The position numbers and the translations under genes were made by a program. From assembly GCA_964418415.1 (NCBI GenBank), contig CAYQLB010000014.1, positions 1 through 24,891 on the forward strand: a stretch of DNA of 24,891 bases, given 5' to 3'. Position 1 is the first letter of the stretch; every line of letters starts with the position of its first letter. Source of the DNA: CAJBLF01 sp964418415 (GTDB lineage: Bacteria; Patescibacteriota; Gracilibacteria; Absconditabacterales; Absconditicoccaceae). Positions 15,606-24,853 of the stretch are shown piece by piece. The notes under the pieces are model-generated. The model saw only the letters and a list, made by a program, of their open reading frames with translations. It made no database searches and was not told the DNA's origin.

Positions 15606-17822
15606 ATGGATGTAAAAGAATTAGAAAAATTTTTTAATTATACTTCATTGTCCAGTGATCCTCAGATCATTTTGGATAAAATTATCCAAAGAGCGAAAAA
15701 ATATTTGCCTGATGAACAGATTCCTCTTATTCAAAAAGCATATGATTATGCTAACGAAAAACATCAAGGACAAGTGAGACTTTCTTGAGAGCCATATATC
15801 GTTCATCCTTTGAGAGCGACAAAATTTCTTATGGAGATCAAACCTGATTTGGAGACTATCCAAACTTGTTTACTTCATGATGTCATGGAGGATTGTAACG
15901 TTTCTCAGAAGGAGATAGAAAAGGAATTTGGCTCTGAAGTTGCTAAACTTTGTGAATGAATGGTAAAAGTCTCTAAGATTAAATATAAGGGTGAAGATAG
16001 ACATTTGGAAACCCTCAAAAAGACCTTTTTAGCTATGGCTCGTGATCTCAGAGTTATTTTTGTCAAACTCGTTGATCGTATCCATAATATTCAGACGTTA
16101 AATTATCATCCTAATCCTTCCAAGAGACAAAAAATAGCTCAAGAGACTATGAAAATTTATGTCCCTATTGCCAAAAGACTCTGATTGTACCATTATCAAT
16201 TATATTTGGAAAATGGCTCATTTAAAATATTAGAAGAACAAGCGTTTACTGATATTTTTCAGTATCTCAAAAAATATTTTGGTGAAGGAGAAAAGTATAC
16301 GGAGAGAGGTATCAAAATCATCACTAATCTCCTCAAAAAAGAGGGTATAGAAAACTTTCAAGTGAAATGAAGAATCAAAAGTCCTTATAGAATCTATGAA
16401 AAACTTCAACATAGATATAAAACAACGGAAATTAGTACCGTGATGGATTTGTTAGCTTATAGAATTGTCACTAATACGGTGAGTGATTGTTATATGATTC
16501 TCGGTATTATCCATAAATACTATACTCCGCTTATCAAGAAAATAAAAGATTATATAGCAGTTCCTAAATTCAATGGCTATCAAAGTATTCATACGACGGT
16601 ATTGTGAATGTTCCGTTTTCCTACGGAAATTCAGATCAGAACAAATGATATGGATGATGTTGCTGAGTTTTGAGTCGCAGCACATTTCGCTTATATGGAA
16701 CATAATGCTCCTGTAAAAATTTCTGAACAACAAGGATCATGGATCAAAAAACTTCAAGAAATCGTCAATAACTATAAATCGCTTGATGATAAAGAACAAT
16801 TTAAAAACGAACTCAATATCGAAATATTGGAAAAACGTATTTTTCTTTATACTCCACAAGGAGACGTTATAGAACTTCCTGTAGGTAGTACCGTCTTGGA
16901 TTTTGCTTTTGCTGTACATAGCGATATCTGACTTTCTTTCAAAAACGCTATTGTCAATGGCGAAATCAAACCTATTAGCTATATTCCTGAAACTGGTGAC
17001 GTCATCAAGATCAATACGTTCAAAAATAAATATTCTGCGAATAAACATCGGGAGGATTTTCTCCATACTTCATGAGCAAAAAATAGTCTTACTAAATTTC
17101 TTAAAACTGAACAAAAAGATCAACTGATTATTCAATCTCTTCATGAACTCAATAAACATCTCAAATTGTTTAATCTTCCCCTATTTCATTCTGTTGGAGA
17201 TCAGATCAGTAAAAAATTTTCTAAAGATGAAATAGAGAAAAAATTGCTTGCTATCTTCGATAAAAAAGAAACCTATTCACAACTTATCAAGTCTGTTTAT
17301 CCCAAAGAATTTGCTGCTCAGAAAATACAAAAAGGTCCATGGCTTAAATCTGTGGAAAAAGATCCTCATACGTTGAGTCATCATCTTGCTGTTATTGTAG
17401 ATGGTGATGCCTTGATCAATTATTATTTTTGCTATGAATGTAAACCGCAACCAGGCCAAAAAATTATTGCTAAAACCTGAAGAGATGGTATTAGAATCCA
17501 TGATGTTACTTGTAGAGGAATCAAAACTATATCGTTTGATAAATTATTGGAGGCACATCGAGCCGGCGAACATCAAAATATCTATCAGATCTGGATTGAA
17601 CTCAAGGTTTCTAGTAAACAGGGAAATATTATCGGTATGATGAAGATTTTTAATGATCTCAATATTCCTGTACTCAATGTAACTATGAAAAATCTTCAGG
17701 AAAATATGAGTCTCTTCGCTTTTGAAACTGAATTTGCGAATCCGTGAAAAATATCATTTCTCCTGAATAGCTTGAAAAAATTTGATGATTCCCTAAAGGT
17801 AATGAAAGCCAAAATATCTTAA
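15606..17822 (+). CDS. rel: Bifunctional (p)ppGpp synthetase/hydrolase Rel
   Basis: 738 residues with the full long RSH layout. The HD hydrolase (about 50-190) has 'YIVHPLRATKF', 'LLHDVMEDC' (H91-D92) and 'VKLVDRIHNIQTL', so the hydrolase residues look intact. The synthetase (about 250-360) has 'GRIKSPYRIYEKLQ', 'DLLAYRIV', 'KDYIAVPKFNGYQSIHTTV' and 'EIQIRT', also intact. A TGS domain follows ('IFLYTPQGDVIELPVGS'), then a helical/zinc-finger region and an ACT domain from about 655 ('GNIIGMMKIFNDLNIPVLNV'). Ten UGAs are read as Gly, including the first residue of GRxK and that of 'AEFGVAAH'. It makes and degrades the stringent-response alarmone. ATG at 15606, stop TAA. Confidence 0.97.
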
Positions 17823-17929
17823 GTGTAGTGAACAGTGAATAATTTATAGTGAGGGATTTGCTGAAACGAACTATTGTGATAATGATAATCAATGATAAGA
17901 TACATCATATATTATTCACTCTTAACTTT

Positions 17930-17943
17930 TAATTATTAATTAT
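17930..17943. repeat. Heptamer pair TAATTAT x2 before a start codon
   Basis: Two perfect TAATTAT copies end 6 bases before the ATG at 17950. The rest of the rel-17950 gap holds an inverted pair GTGAATAAT / ATTATTCAC (17835-17843, 17911-17919), otherwise nothing clear. Confidence 0.65.
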
Positions 17944-17949
17944 TTCTTC

Positions 17950-18417
17950 ATGTGAACTTGAGTCTGAACAGTACTCGATAAATCTTCTCGGAGTCTTGCA
18001 TCACTTTTCAACGCTAGTGGTGTTGCGCTTTGGATAAATATTGTGGCTATTTTTTTGATATTTCTTCGAATAATTGCTATCATTCGAACAACAAAAGATA
18101 TTATCAATAGAACCAATAGTTTCAGTCTTCAAGTAATTAGTATTCTTATGGTTACTTTTCTGACTCCTTTGGTCTGACTACCGTTATATTTTCTTATCAG
18201 ACCTATTTCTTATAAAAATGATAGAATCCCTTGGAGAGAGGCGTGTGCATCCAATCTTGTTCCTTGCTATAATTGTCATACGCTTAACCCTAAAGAATAT
18301 GTCTGTTGTATAGCTTGTGGTGAGAGACTCAAAATAAAATGCAAAGAATGCTGAAATAGTTATGTCCATTCGTTTGCATACTGTAATATTTGTGGTGCAC
18401 CGAATATAGATTTATAA
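17950..18417 (+). CDS. Membrane protein with C-terminal double zinc ribbon
   Basis: 155 residues, invisible under the standard code because codons 2, 4 and 6 are UGA (MGTGVGT...). Two membrane segments lie at about 26-46 ('VALWINIVAIFLIFLRII') and 65-84 ('VISILMVTFLTPLVGLPLYF'). The C-terminal half carries cysteine pairs 'PCYNCHT', 'CCIACGERL', 'CKECGNSY' and 'YCNICGAPN', a double zinc ribbon expected in the cytoplasm. Five UGAs in all; one supplies the Gly of 'KECGNSY', the zinc-knuckle glycine. ATG 17950, TAA 18417. It sits between rel and the PilX-like gene on the same strand. The role is unknown; zinc-ribbon membrane proteins often scaffold or sense. Confidence 0.85.
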
Positions 18418-18496
18418 TTCTTTAGAGACAAGGAAAAAGGGACAAGGGAAAAGAACCGCGTCCCATAGTACATGTCCCATATCCCTATTTTGAACT

Positions 18497-19612
18497 ATGT
18501 TTCTTGTTTTCACTCTAGTTCTCTTAGTTGTTGCCGTAGGAATACTCGCTAGTGTCTATTCTGTATTTTTCCCGTTTATGCAGAATTTGGGCACCGTACA
18601 ACAGTATCATATGGCGTATTATGGAGCAGTATCTGCAATAGAAAGAGCAGAATTAAGTTTAAAATATAGACAGCCAGGATTTGAGTGATCATGAGGGTTT
18701 CTTTGATTGACCTGATATGGTCCCCTTAGTGATTATACTCCTGACCTATTTTCATGAACTGATAAAGGTTTTATATGGAACGTTCGTTCCAGAACAAATA
18801 CCATACCTTCACCTGGTATGTGAAATACTGATCTTATGCTTTCAGACCCTGTCGGTGATAGTGATGACTATAATGTTCTATGATATACATATCTTGAGAC
18901 ATTTTTACTGAGTTATGATGCTACAACATCAATACATGAATATTATACTTGAGGAAATACTTCTTTACAATATTTTGATGGTACTCAAATTACTTGAACG
19001 CTTAGATTGCCTCCGTATGTCCATTCATTGTTTTGATCTACTCCTGGACTTCTTTGTTATAGTTATGTATGATCTGATTGTGATCCTGATGGTGATGGTA
19101 TTTATGATGATATTGTCGTCTCTTGGTCTATGGAATGACTTTATAATGGCCAATGATTTAAGATTTTTCCTACGATAACTGTTTTTTATTATAGTGGTAT
19201 GCAGATCGATACCTACAAAGATAACGCGCTCAGAGAATCTCTCATCAATACTACAGGTTTTCTAAATTTTACAACAACATTTACTCCTGTGGTCAATGGT
19301 TCACATCTAACTAAACATACTGTTGTTTCTCAAAACGCTTCTGCTATTGAAACCAATAATTTCTTTAATATTTTTCAATGATATAATTTTTCCTGACTCC
19401 GTCTTTCGTTTGGTGCTGCTAATCTTTTCCGTACTATGACCGGTGCTATCTATCCTTATCTTGAATATCAATTTCATTTTCCTGAACAAGTTTCTGATAG
19501 ATTTTATACTATCCAATGAAATGGTCGTGTAGGTGAATATGATGTCCAAATTATATTGAAGAAACCTACTGTCCAATGAATAATCTGAGGTGATTTTACC
19601 GTGATTTTCTAA
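18497..19612 (+). CDS. PilX-like surface/pilus-associated protein
   Basis: 371 residues. A hydrophobic N-terminal anchor is at about 2-30 ('FLVFTLVLLVVAVGILASVY'), followed by 'YHMAYYGAVSAIERAELSL', a pattern seen in PilX/PulK-type minor pilins (N-terminal helix, then a helix with ER). The remainder is Thr/Ser/Gly/Tyr rich and strand-like, with 'SDCDPDGDGIYDD', a Ca-binding-like Asp/Gly loop, near residue 200. Eighteen UGAs encode Gly, the highest density in the window ('GFEGSGG' uses two). A canonical prepilin cleavage motif is not obvious, so it may be anchored rather than processed. ATG 18497, TAA 19612. It probably acts with the prepilin at 14821 (inference). Confidence 0.82.
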
Positions 19613-19639
19613 AATATGTTATTGATCTTTTTTTCTGAA

Positions 19640-21163
19640 CTATTTTTTTATTGAATTTTCTTTATTTTTTTGCAGTTCTCCTTCAAAAAATTTTCCTCCG
19701 AAGAAGTCGCTTCCTGCTCATCGTTCATCTCGATTTCATTCTGAGTCAGGTCCAACGAGTTTGATAAATACTAAGGTGTTTCATTGGAGATCAAACTCAT
19801 AATAATTGTCGTTATTTCCGAAATCAGCATTGTATATCCTGACGATATTACCTTCTTTTGTCCATGTCGGTACTACATCGTTTTCTCGTTCGTCATCTTC
19901 GTAATCTCTTTCTTCAAACAGAAAACCTTCTACTGTTCCATCTTCGAGGAAGTTGACCATCCATTCACTACTTTCTTCAGCCGCAGATTCTGAATTTGTC
20001 CATCTGAATGTTCATTCTCGTACTCCTACTATATCATCTGTCTGTGATTTAGTAGTTGTCTGCTGTGATTTTTCTGTTGTCTTTTTTGTAGCTGAAAGAT
20101 ACTTGTCGAGATTTTTGAGTAGTTCTTCCAATGCTTCCTGATCTTTTCTCTGTTCATTTTCTACGCTGGTATTGTGCTGTTCTAATAATCGAGGATTCAC
20201 TTCTTCTTGGCTAAGTGTGCTGACATATACCGGTGCTTTGTACTTTTTGATATTTGCAAATTCTTCTGTTTTTTCGTATGCGGGAAGATCTATTCCTATG
20301 ATCTTGCCTTCTTGAGCCGCTCATCTAAAGGATTCCAACGCGATCATCACTGCACTAAACTTTTCGAACCCATTTTCCAAATTACTCGGGATGTCTGTTA
20401 TACTGAGAACGTTAGCTATTGGTTCGGTGACCGTGCGTACATCACCCACGATGCTTGAGATTTTGTTATGATTTCCCAATGCGATCTTGGCTCCATCGTC
20501 GGCTACCTCGAGGACGAGATCAGCACCACCTACGATGACTGCAGCTTGGGTAAGTAATCATTTTCCCGCCAAAGCTGCGACACCTCATCCTACGGCGATC
20601 CCTCAGATATATCCAGCTACTTTACATCCGTCTTTGATGACGGTAGCGCTTGTTTCTAGTTTCTGAAACGTATCTCCTGCTTCGTTCCACGCATCCGCTT
20701 CCACTTGCGCTTGATCGTTCTTGAGTATTTTGAATGCGGTCTTGGCATCTACACCAAGATGTTTTGCAAGTGTAGCTATCTTTTTGCCTGCAGGAGCTTT
20801 GTCGAAGATATTGGATATTTCATTTCTATCATAGGCTGCTGCTTTGGGAAATAAAGAGAAAGCAACTTCTGTTGCCATAGCATTGGCATCGGTTTCCAAT
20901 GTCATTGCATCTGTCTGTAGCTGTTCTCGGTTTTGGATCAGTTTGGTTATCTCCGCATTTCGTTTGTCGTATTCGTATCCTGATGCTTGCAGCAAGAGCA
21001 GGTCTGTCTGGTGGCGGAGACCTATGTAGGCTTTGGAAATATTCATAGTTTCTTGGTACACATATTGTTCCATGGTTTCGTTTGTGTCTGTGTTTCCGCA
21101 TCCGGCGAATATTCCAAATACGAGTGCACATCATAGTAAGATAATCGTCGTTGTTTTTTTCAT
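19640..21163 (-). CDS. Large lipoprotein, unknown function
   Basis: 507 residues with a lipoprotein signal: 'MKKTTTIILLGCALVFGIF' with lipobox F-A-G-C22. The N-terminal part (about 30-200) is helical, Ala/Asp/Gln rich and coiled-coil-like. Next comes a glycine-rich hydrophobic stretch, 'GYIGGIAVGGGVAALAGKG', resembling a glycine zipper, then a mixed region, a Lys/Gln/Thr-rich linker ('KKTTEKSQQTTTKSQT') and an acidic strand-rich C-terminal domain of about 130 residues with 'WMVNFLEDGTVEGFLFEE'. Nine UGAs encode Gly. The N-terminal part (residues about 31-186) is the longest UGA-free stretch. It is convergent with the PilX-like gene, 27 bases away. No family is recognised; it is a surface or membrane-attached protein. 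Confidence 0.82.
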
Positions 21164-21262
21164 GTGATTGATGATATATAAAATAAAAATCTTTTCTGAT
21201 TTTGTGTGTATTGTTTTGTAGAAAAAATCATAGAGAAAATATTAAGAAATATCATAAAAAAA

Positions 21263-21284
21263 CCGACCGCTATTATTTGATCGG
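21263..21284. terminator. Terminator at the end of the zinc-ribbon/xer transcription unit
   Basis: CCGACC (21263-21268) pairs with GATCGG (21279-21284), one wobble. Minus-strand T's follow at 21256-21262, and a T-rich stretch follows on plus. It lies 12 bases past the stop at 21296. Confidence 0.75.
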
Positions 21285-21295
21285 ATTTTATTTTT

Positions 21296-21565
21296 TTATT
21301 TCTTCTTCCATCTTTGCAATCTCGATATCTGCCATATCGCTAATCGTCTGAATATCCTTCGTCGTCCCATCTCTTTCTTCAATACCTTATCTACTAGTTT
21401 TTGCATCTCTTTGACCGTCATATCAGGTTTTTTAAATGCTCCATTTTCGTAACAAGAACTACAGTATATGGTACTTATTTTACCATTTTTTTCTATCCCT
21501 CATCCTTTTTTGTCCATCTTGAGCGGCATACCACAGGACTGACATTGTTTATACTCTTTGATCAT
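21296..21565 (-). CDS. Putative zinc-ribbon protein (Zn_ribbon_2 type)
   Basis: 89 residues. 'CQSCGMPLKMDKKGGGIEKNG', split by one UGA-Gly, is followed by 'ISTIYCSSCYENGAFKKPDMT' and 'KEMQKLV', matching the PF12674-type zinc ribbon (C-x-S-C-G-M-P-L ... Y-C-x-x-C-Y-x-x-G). The end 'IWQISRLQRWKKK' matches the family's 'xxLKRWK' finish, so the frame is right to the stop TAA. Function of the family is unknown. The UGA (in 'KKGGG') falls at the glycine before Glu. ATG at 21565; the preceding gene ends 28 bases upstream. Confidence 0.9.
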
Positions 21566-21593
21566 AAATATCTTATAATAATAAAATATCTTA

Positions 21594-22307
21594 TTATTTC
21601 TGTTTATATCATAATTCTACCAAATAATCTAATGTTTCATCGGTGATATCGGTAATGGTATCTCTTCTTCCAATAATTTCGAATGTTTTTGAGAGTAGTT
21701 TATTGATATGTATTTCTTCTCATTGGATTTTGAAACAGCATCATCATTCCATTCTTTCGTTTGAAGTATCATATATCTCCAATGAAGATCCTGATACTTT
21801 TAGACATCATATATTTTTGTTTTTGAGCACTATTCATGCTATGATCTTTGCTAAATATTCTTGATCTTCATTTTTGCTTCGATCGGTTACTTTTGCTTTG
21901 AATGCAGTAAAATTATTTTTTAATTCTTCTTTTGTTATGTTGTTGGGTGTTATACGTTCATTGGGTTTGCGAGGCATCGGTGTATATCATGGCTTATAAT
22001 ACATAGGTTCCAACTGATAAGGAACATTCCCTGTGATTTTACTTGATTCTTTTCCTATAATCTTGGAAATACTTTCAATAAATTCATCCGTTTTTATTCG
22101 TGACTCTCTTTTATTCAAAAATCCTCCTATTCATCAATTTTTTAATCCAAAAATTGCGCCATGACCTATCATTCGATTGATATCTATAGGATCCTCTTTT
22201 TTTTCTGGTTTTGAGTGTCTATCTTGATTGTCTATAATATCCTCTTTGAGATTATTCAGTTCTTCTTTTATATGTTTGTCATTAATTTCTTCGAATATTT
22301 CTACCAT
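21594..22307 (-). CDS. Unknown soluble protein
   Basis: 237 residues, with nine UGAs read as Gly. The acidic/basic N-terminal third ('KHIKEELNNLKEDI', 'SKPEKKEDPIDINRM') is followed by 'HGAIFGLKNGGIGGFLNKRE', a Pro/Tyr-rich segment 'EPMYYKPGYTPMPRKPNER', and a C-terminal domain with 'CLKVSGSSLEIYDTSN' and 'IHINKLLSKTFEIIG'. No signal peptide or membrane segment. Several glycines in a row come from adjacent UGAs (codon pair UGA UGA occurs twice). I recognise no family. It lies between the recombinase gene (44 bases away) and the zinc-ribbon gene in one transcription unit. Confidence 0.75.
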
Positions 22308-22351
22308 ATTGGATGTTTATGATGTAAAAATTATATGAAATACTATCTGTT

Positions 22352-23341
22352 TTATCCATCCAATAATTCATGCACTTTCTGTAAGTGCTTATCGTCGACA
22401 TGCGTATAAATTTGTGTTGTTGTAATTGATGCATGTCATAATAATGTCTGTACTGCTCTTATGTCCGCTCATTTTTTTATCAGAGTAGTGGCGAAACTAT
22501 GTCTGAGGGTGTGTGGTGTCACTTTCTTGTGTATGCCTCATAATTTCGCATATTTTCTGACTATTTCTTCTATACTATTTCTACTTAGATGTTCTCAGAA
22601 TCCATTTCTCGAAAGACTTATAAACAGATATGGACTTGTATCAATTCTCAATTTCAGATATTTTCTTAATGCGTCGATAGCAGATTTTGTTGCGAATACG
22701 GAACGAAGTTTGGATCATTTTCCCACCACCGAAAATTGATTGGAATCCAGTTTGATGTCTTTTTTTTGAAGAAAAATTAATTCTGTTACTCTCAGCCCTG
22801 TTCCATATAAGAACTGGAGAACTGCGAAATCTCTCGCTTGCTGAATGTCATCTTTGGTATATTCCAATGGTGCAGCAAGGATTCTTCCTATCTCTTTGTC
22901 GTCGAGATAATTCACCTCTCTTGGTGGCGTTTTTGCTAGTTCCAATTTATCAGGACTGATACAATCGATATCGTTTTTTAGTACGAATTTCAAAAATGCT
23001 CTAATAGCGACGATGTGATAATTAATTGTCCTGACATTCAAGCCATTTTTGTGTAAGGCCATCCTGTAGTCGAGAAGCTGCATGCGATTTACTTTTGCAA
23101 TATCGATGTCTCCGCAAAATTCCAAAAATCTATTGAGCCACAGACTATAATTTTCAATAGTCTTTGGACTGACGTTTTTTTCGTATTGTAAATAATACAT
23201 GTACTTCTCAAGAAGTGCACTGATGATAGTAGAGGATGTTGTATGTTTAAAAAACGATTTCTTTTCTTTGGATGCTTTGTTTTTGGAAAAATTATTCGCT
23301 GGTAGCTTGTGGTATGGTTTCTGTCATGTCTGAAGATTCAT
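22352..23341 (-). CDS. Tyrosine recombinase (XerC/XerD type)
   Basis: 329 residues from ATG 23341, 282 from the alternative ATG 23200. The N-terminal SAM-like core-binding domain reads 'EKNVSPKTIENYSLWLNRFL'. The catalytic domain keeps R ('GTGLRVTEL'), the beta-hairpin K ('VVGKGSKLRSV'), H-x-x-R ('PHTLRHSFATT'), the second H ('LLGHASI') and the nucleophile Y ('QIYTHV'). Six UGAs encode Gly, including that of LLGHAS (22436-22438). Homology seems to begin at 'ISALLEKYMYYLQYEKN', upstream of 23200, so I use 23341, which overlaps the preceding gene by 50 bases. Xer proteins resolve chromosome dimers; a mobile-element integrase cannot be excluded, but no attachment site or element end is seen. Confidence 0.9.
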
Positions 23342-24785
23342 TTGGTGTTTCTGAAGAAGGAGTTGAAATCTCATCCATAGTAGGAGTCTCTTCTATAGTA
23401 TTTTCTACGACAGGATTGAGGATAGTTTCCAATTGAGCGATATACTGATCAAATTGTGCAAAGTATCCACTGAGATTATCTATTTGTTCGTCATTTGCAA
23501 TCTTTTGGAGAAGATCTGTAGATTTTTTACTAATATATAATCCGTATTTGATGACGGTATTGTTTCCTAGTGTTTTTCCTTTTGCTAATAATTCTTCTCA
23601 TTTGCTTGCATAGTCAGTGAGTTTACTGATATTGTCTTGTGGAATTATTGGCTCTTCTACTACAGTTTCCAAATCGTTAAGTTCTCAGAATCCATTATCT
23701 ATTCCTGATATCTCCTCACTTGTTCCTGTAAACTCCATACCGGTGAGTCCAGTTCCTGTAAGCTCCATACCCGTCATTTCATTGTCTCCTGTTACTTCTT
23801 CGCTAGCATGCATTTGGGTTTCACCGCCAAACATATTTTCAAATTCTACGGGATACATAGTTTTGAGTATAAAGTAAGTAGTGAATCCTAGTGCTGCAAA
23901 TAATAGTACAAAAAGCAAAGTTTTTACTCCTTTGGTTTTGTTATGAAGTGCTATGTCTGGTTGTACCGTAGTTCCTATAATTGCTGAAGGGATTGTAGCT
24001 GTTGTGGTAGGTAGAGTAAACGTAGGCATAATTGCTACTTCAGTTGTTCCTGTTGCTTGAAGAGATGGTATTTCTGGTTGTAGTGTCTCTGTTTTAGTTA
24101 TTTCTGCAGGTATTTCTTTGATATCTTCTTTTGTTGTATTGGAAATATTTTCGATTATTGGAGCTGTAGTTGTCGTAGGTGTTGACGTACCTAACATTGC
24201 ATCCAAATCGAAGGTCTTTGGTGTTTCGATTATAGGTTTTGGTGTTACTTCTCCTTTAGCTTCCGGAGATAATCCTCCTGCGCTTTCGTGCATATTTAGT
24301 TCATCGATTATCTTCATATCATCAGCAAGTTCTTTATGAGGGTCAGAAGTTATTTCTTCTGTGATTGTTGTAGATATTTCATTTTCTTGAGTTTCTTGCT
24401 GTTGTTTTGTTACTTGTTCCGTTGCAGAACTTTCTTTCATAGGCTCTGGAGTTATTGTTTCAGGAATGGGAACAAACATATCTTCTATCTTTGCTTGTGG
24501 TATTTCTGTTGGAATATTTTCTGCTGGAGTATTTTCTTTCGTAGGAATTTCTGCTTCTCTATTTTTTTGATCTTCTGTCTTGAGTCGATCATCGTTTTTT
24601 GGTGCTTCAGGTAAATTAAGATCCAAATCCAAATTTATATCGGGAGAAGGTAGAGGTTCAGAGGTAGAAGGTTGTTTTTCTATTTTTTGGGTATTTTCCT
24701 CGAGATTGATCTGCAAGTCATTGGGAGAAGGTACTACTGGTGTAGTATTTCCGACTGATGTTGCAGGTGTTGTGGTGTCTGCCAT
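23292..24785 (-). CDS. Single-pass membrane protein with Pro/Thr/Glu-rich domain
   Basis: 497 residues. Residues 1-285 are low complexity (Thr, Pro, Glu; for example 'TTPATSVGNTTPVVPSPND'), probably disordered, with 'DINLDLDLNLPEAPK' and other repeats. One membrane helix lies at about 287-307 ('TLLFVLLFAALGFTTYFIL'). A degenerate repeat follows ('MTGMELTGTGLTGMEFTG', about 331-356), then a helical domain ('ASKGEELLAKGKTLGNN') and an acidic tail. Lys before the helix suggests N-in topology. Two UGAs encode Gly (23685-23687 and one in 'ASKGEELL'). The ATG at 24845 is in frame but inside the promoter, so 24785 is used. It is the first gene of a unit with xer. Function unknown. Confidence 0.85.
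23718..23795 (-). repeat. Coding repeat encoding TGM/TGT units
   Basis: Degenerate in-frame units encode VTG, MTGMEL, TGTGL, TGMEF, TGTS in the external part of the membrane protein. The DNA shows repeated CCTGTAA..CTCCATACC blocks. It is a candidate region for slippage or copy-number variation. Confidence 0.6.
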
Positions 24786-24824
24786 TGTTTTTCTGCTAAA
24801 TAATAAAGTTTTTGATGTATATCT

Positions 24825-24853
24825 ATTATATCCTAAGGTGTTCATTTTGTCAA
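24825..24853 (-). promoter_or_regulatory. Consensus sigma70 promoter of the membrane-protein/xer unit
   Basis: Read on minus: TTGACA (24853-24848), 17-bp spacer, TATAAT (24830-24825). It is a perfect consensus. The start would be near 24818, about 33 bases before the ATG at 24785. It is the strongest-looking promoter in the window. Confidence 0.85.

Noticed and set aside
17835..17919. Inverted pair GTGAATAAT / ATTATTCAC upstream of the zinc-ribbon membrane gene
   Set aside because: The arms are short, AT-rich and 67 bases apart, so chance is likely.
21296..21390. Possible frameshift in the zinc-ribbon gene, because another frame ('RDGTTKDIQTISDMADIEI') also looks protein-like
   Set aside because: The annotated frame ends 'SRLQRWKKK', which matches the known end of this zinc-ribbon family, so no frameshift is needed.
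22352..24785. Recombinase and neighbours as part of an integrated mobile element
   Set aside because: No attachment-site duplication, tRNA, transposase or phage gene is visible, and the recombinase has ordinary Xer features with the same UGA usage as its neighbours.
1642..24785. Many in-frame TGA codons as signs of pseudogenes or sequencing errors
   Set aside because: They occur in nearly all genes, keep the frame, and fall on conserved glycines; a recoded genetic code explains all of them at once.
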